From the NCBI GenBank assembly GCA_902494855.1, contig CABUVC010000120.1:1-5258 (forward strand): DNA of 5,258 nucleotides. The letters are read 5' to 3'. The notes beneath the pieces are model-generated. The model was not told the DNA's origin. It worked only from the letters and a program-made list of their open reading frames with translations, and searched no databases. Source of the stretch: an uncultured Collinsella sp. (GTDB lineage: Bacteria; Actinomycetota; Coriobacteriia; Coriobacteriales; Coriobacteriaceae). The translations under genes and the position numbers were made by a program. Below, piece by piece: positions 5,212 to 5,258 of the stretch. Every line of letters starts with the position of its first letter. Positions within the stretch are counted from its first letter, which is position 1.

Positions 5212-5258
5212 TTCGGATAACCTCTCGGGACCATGAGCTGAGGGAAAGTGTGTGAGCC

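Noticed and set aside
5248..5258. Possible GTG start of a further plus-strand gene after AGGG
   Set aside because: Only 11 bases remain and the Shine-Dalgarno spacing is poor; it cannot be supported.
5212..5258. Possible 3' end of a convergent minus-strand gene
   Set aside because: No stop codon on the minus strand in this stretch marks a gene end before the inverted repeat, and the translated frames show no recognisable sequence.

Overview
The window fits a high-GC actinobacterium, most likely class Coriobacteriia (Collinsella-like gut lineage). This rests on strong G/C preference at third codon positions, the overall character of the two complete proteins, and an AT-rich divergent promoter region between GC-rich genes. 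It is an inference from composition and protein resemblance; no 16S or marker gene is present. The region looks like ordinary chromosome: no transposase, phage gene, tRNA/rRNA or CRISPR array was seen.

Layout: (1) 1-312, plus strand, the 3' end of a gene I cannot identify. (2) 313-513, a short convergent gap holding the intrinsic terminator of pyk (minus strand, 450-480) and a possible decayed minus-strand reading frame that ends on the shared CTAG with the first gene. (3) 514-1974, minus strand, a complete pyruvate kinase of 486 residues without the extra C-terminal PEP-utiliser domain. (4) 1975-2416, a 442-base divergent intergenic region with a perfect TATAAT for pyk, a 21-bp-spaced direct repeat in the pyk promoter, a palindrome upstream of the ATPase promoter, and a structured ATPase leader. 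(5) 2417-5098, plus strand, a complete 893-residue P2-type Ca2+-transporting ATPase with all phosphorylation-cycle motifs and the full SERCA-like set of Ca2+ ligands. (6) 5099-5258, a terminator followed by a long, nearly continuous inverted repeat, with no supportable gene to the window edge.

The two complete genes are divergently transcribed and not in an operon. Pyruvate kinase makes ATP and pyruvate at the end of glycolysis. The ATPase spends ATP to expel Ca2+. No direct functional link is implied by the sequence beyond the shared intergenic region.

The most interesting signal is the ATPase leader (about 2305-2416). Its Shine-Dalgarno sequence is fully buried in a 12-bp helix (2350-2361 with 2398-2409). 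The 7-base loop of an upstream hairpin (2319-2325) is perfectly complementary to the apical loop of that SD-sequestering hairpin (2382-2388), and an alternative nested fold (2315-2325 with 2382-2392, plus 2334-2344 with 2371-2379) would free the SD. This is a riboswitch-like or otherwise cis-regulated architecture. It matches no ion-sensing class I can recall and lies upstream of a Ca2+ pump. A second unexplained structure is the 90-base inverted repeat at 5122-5211.
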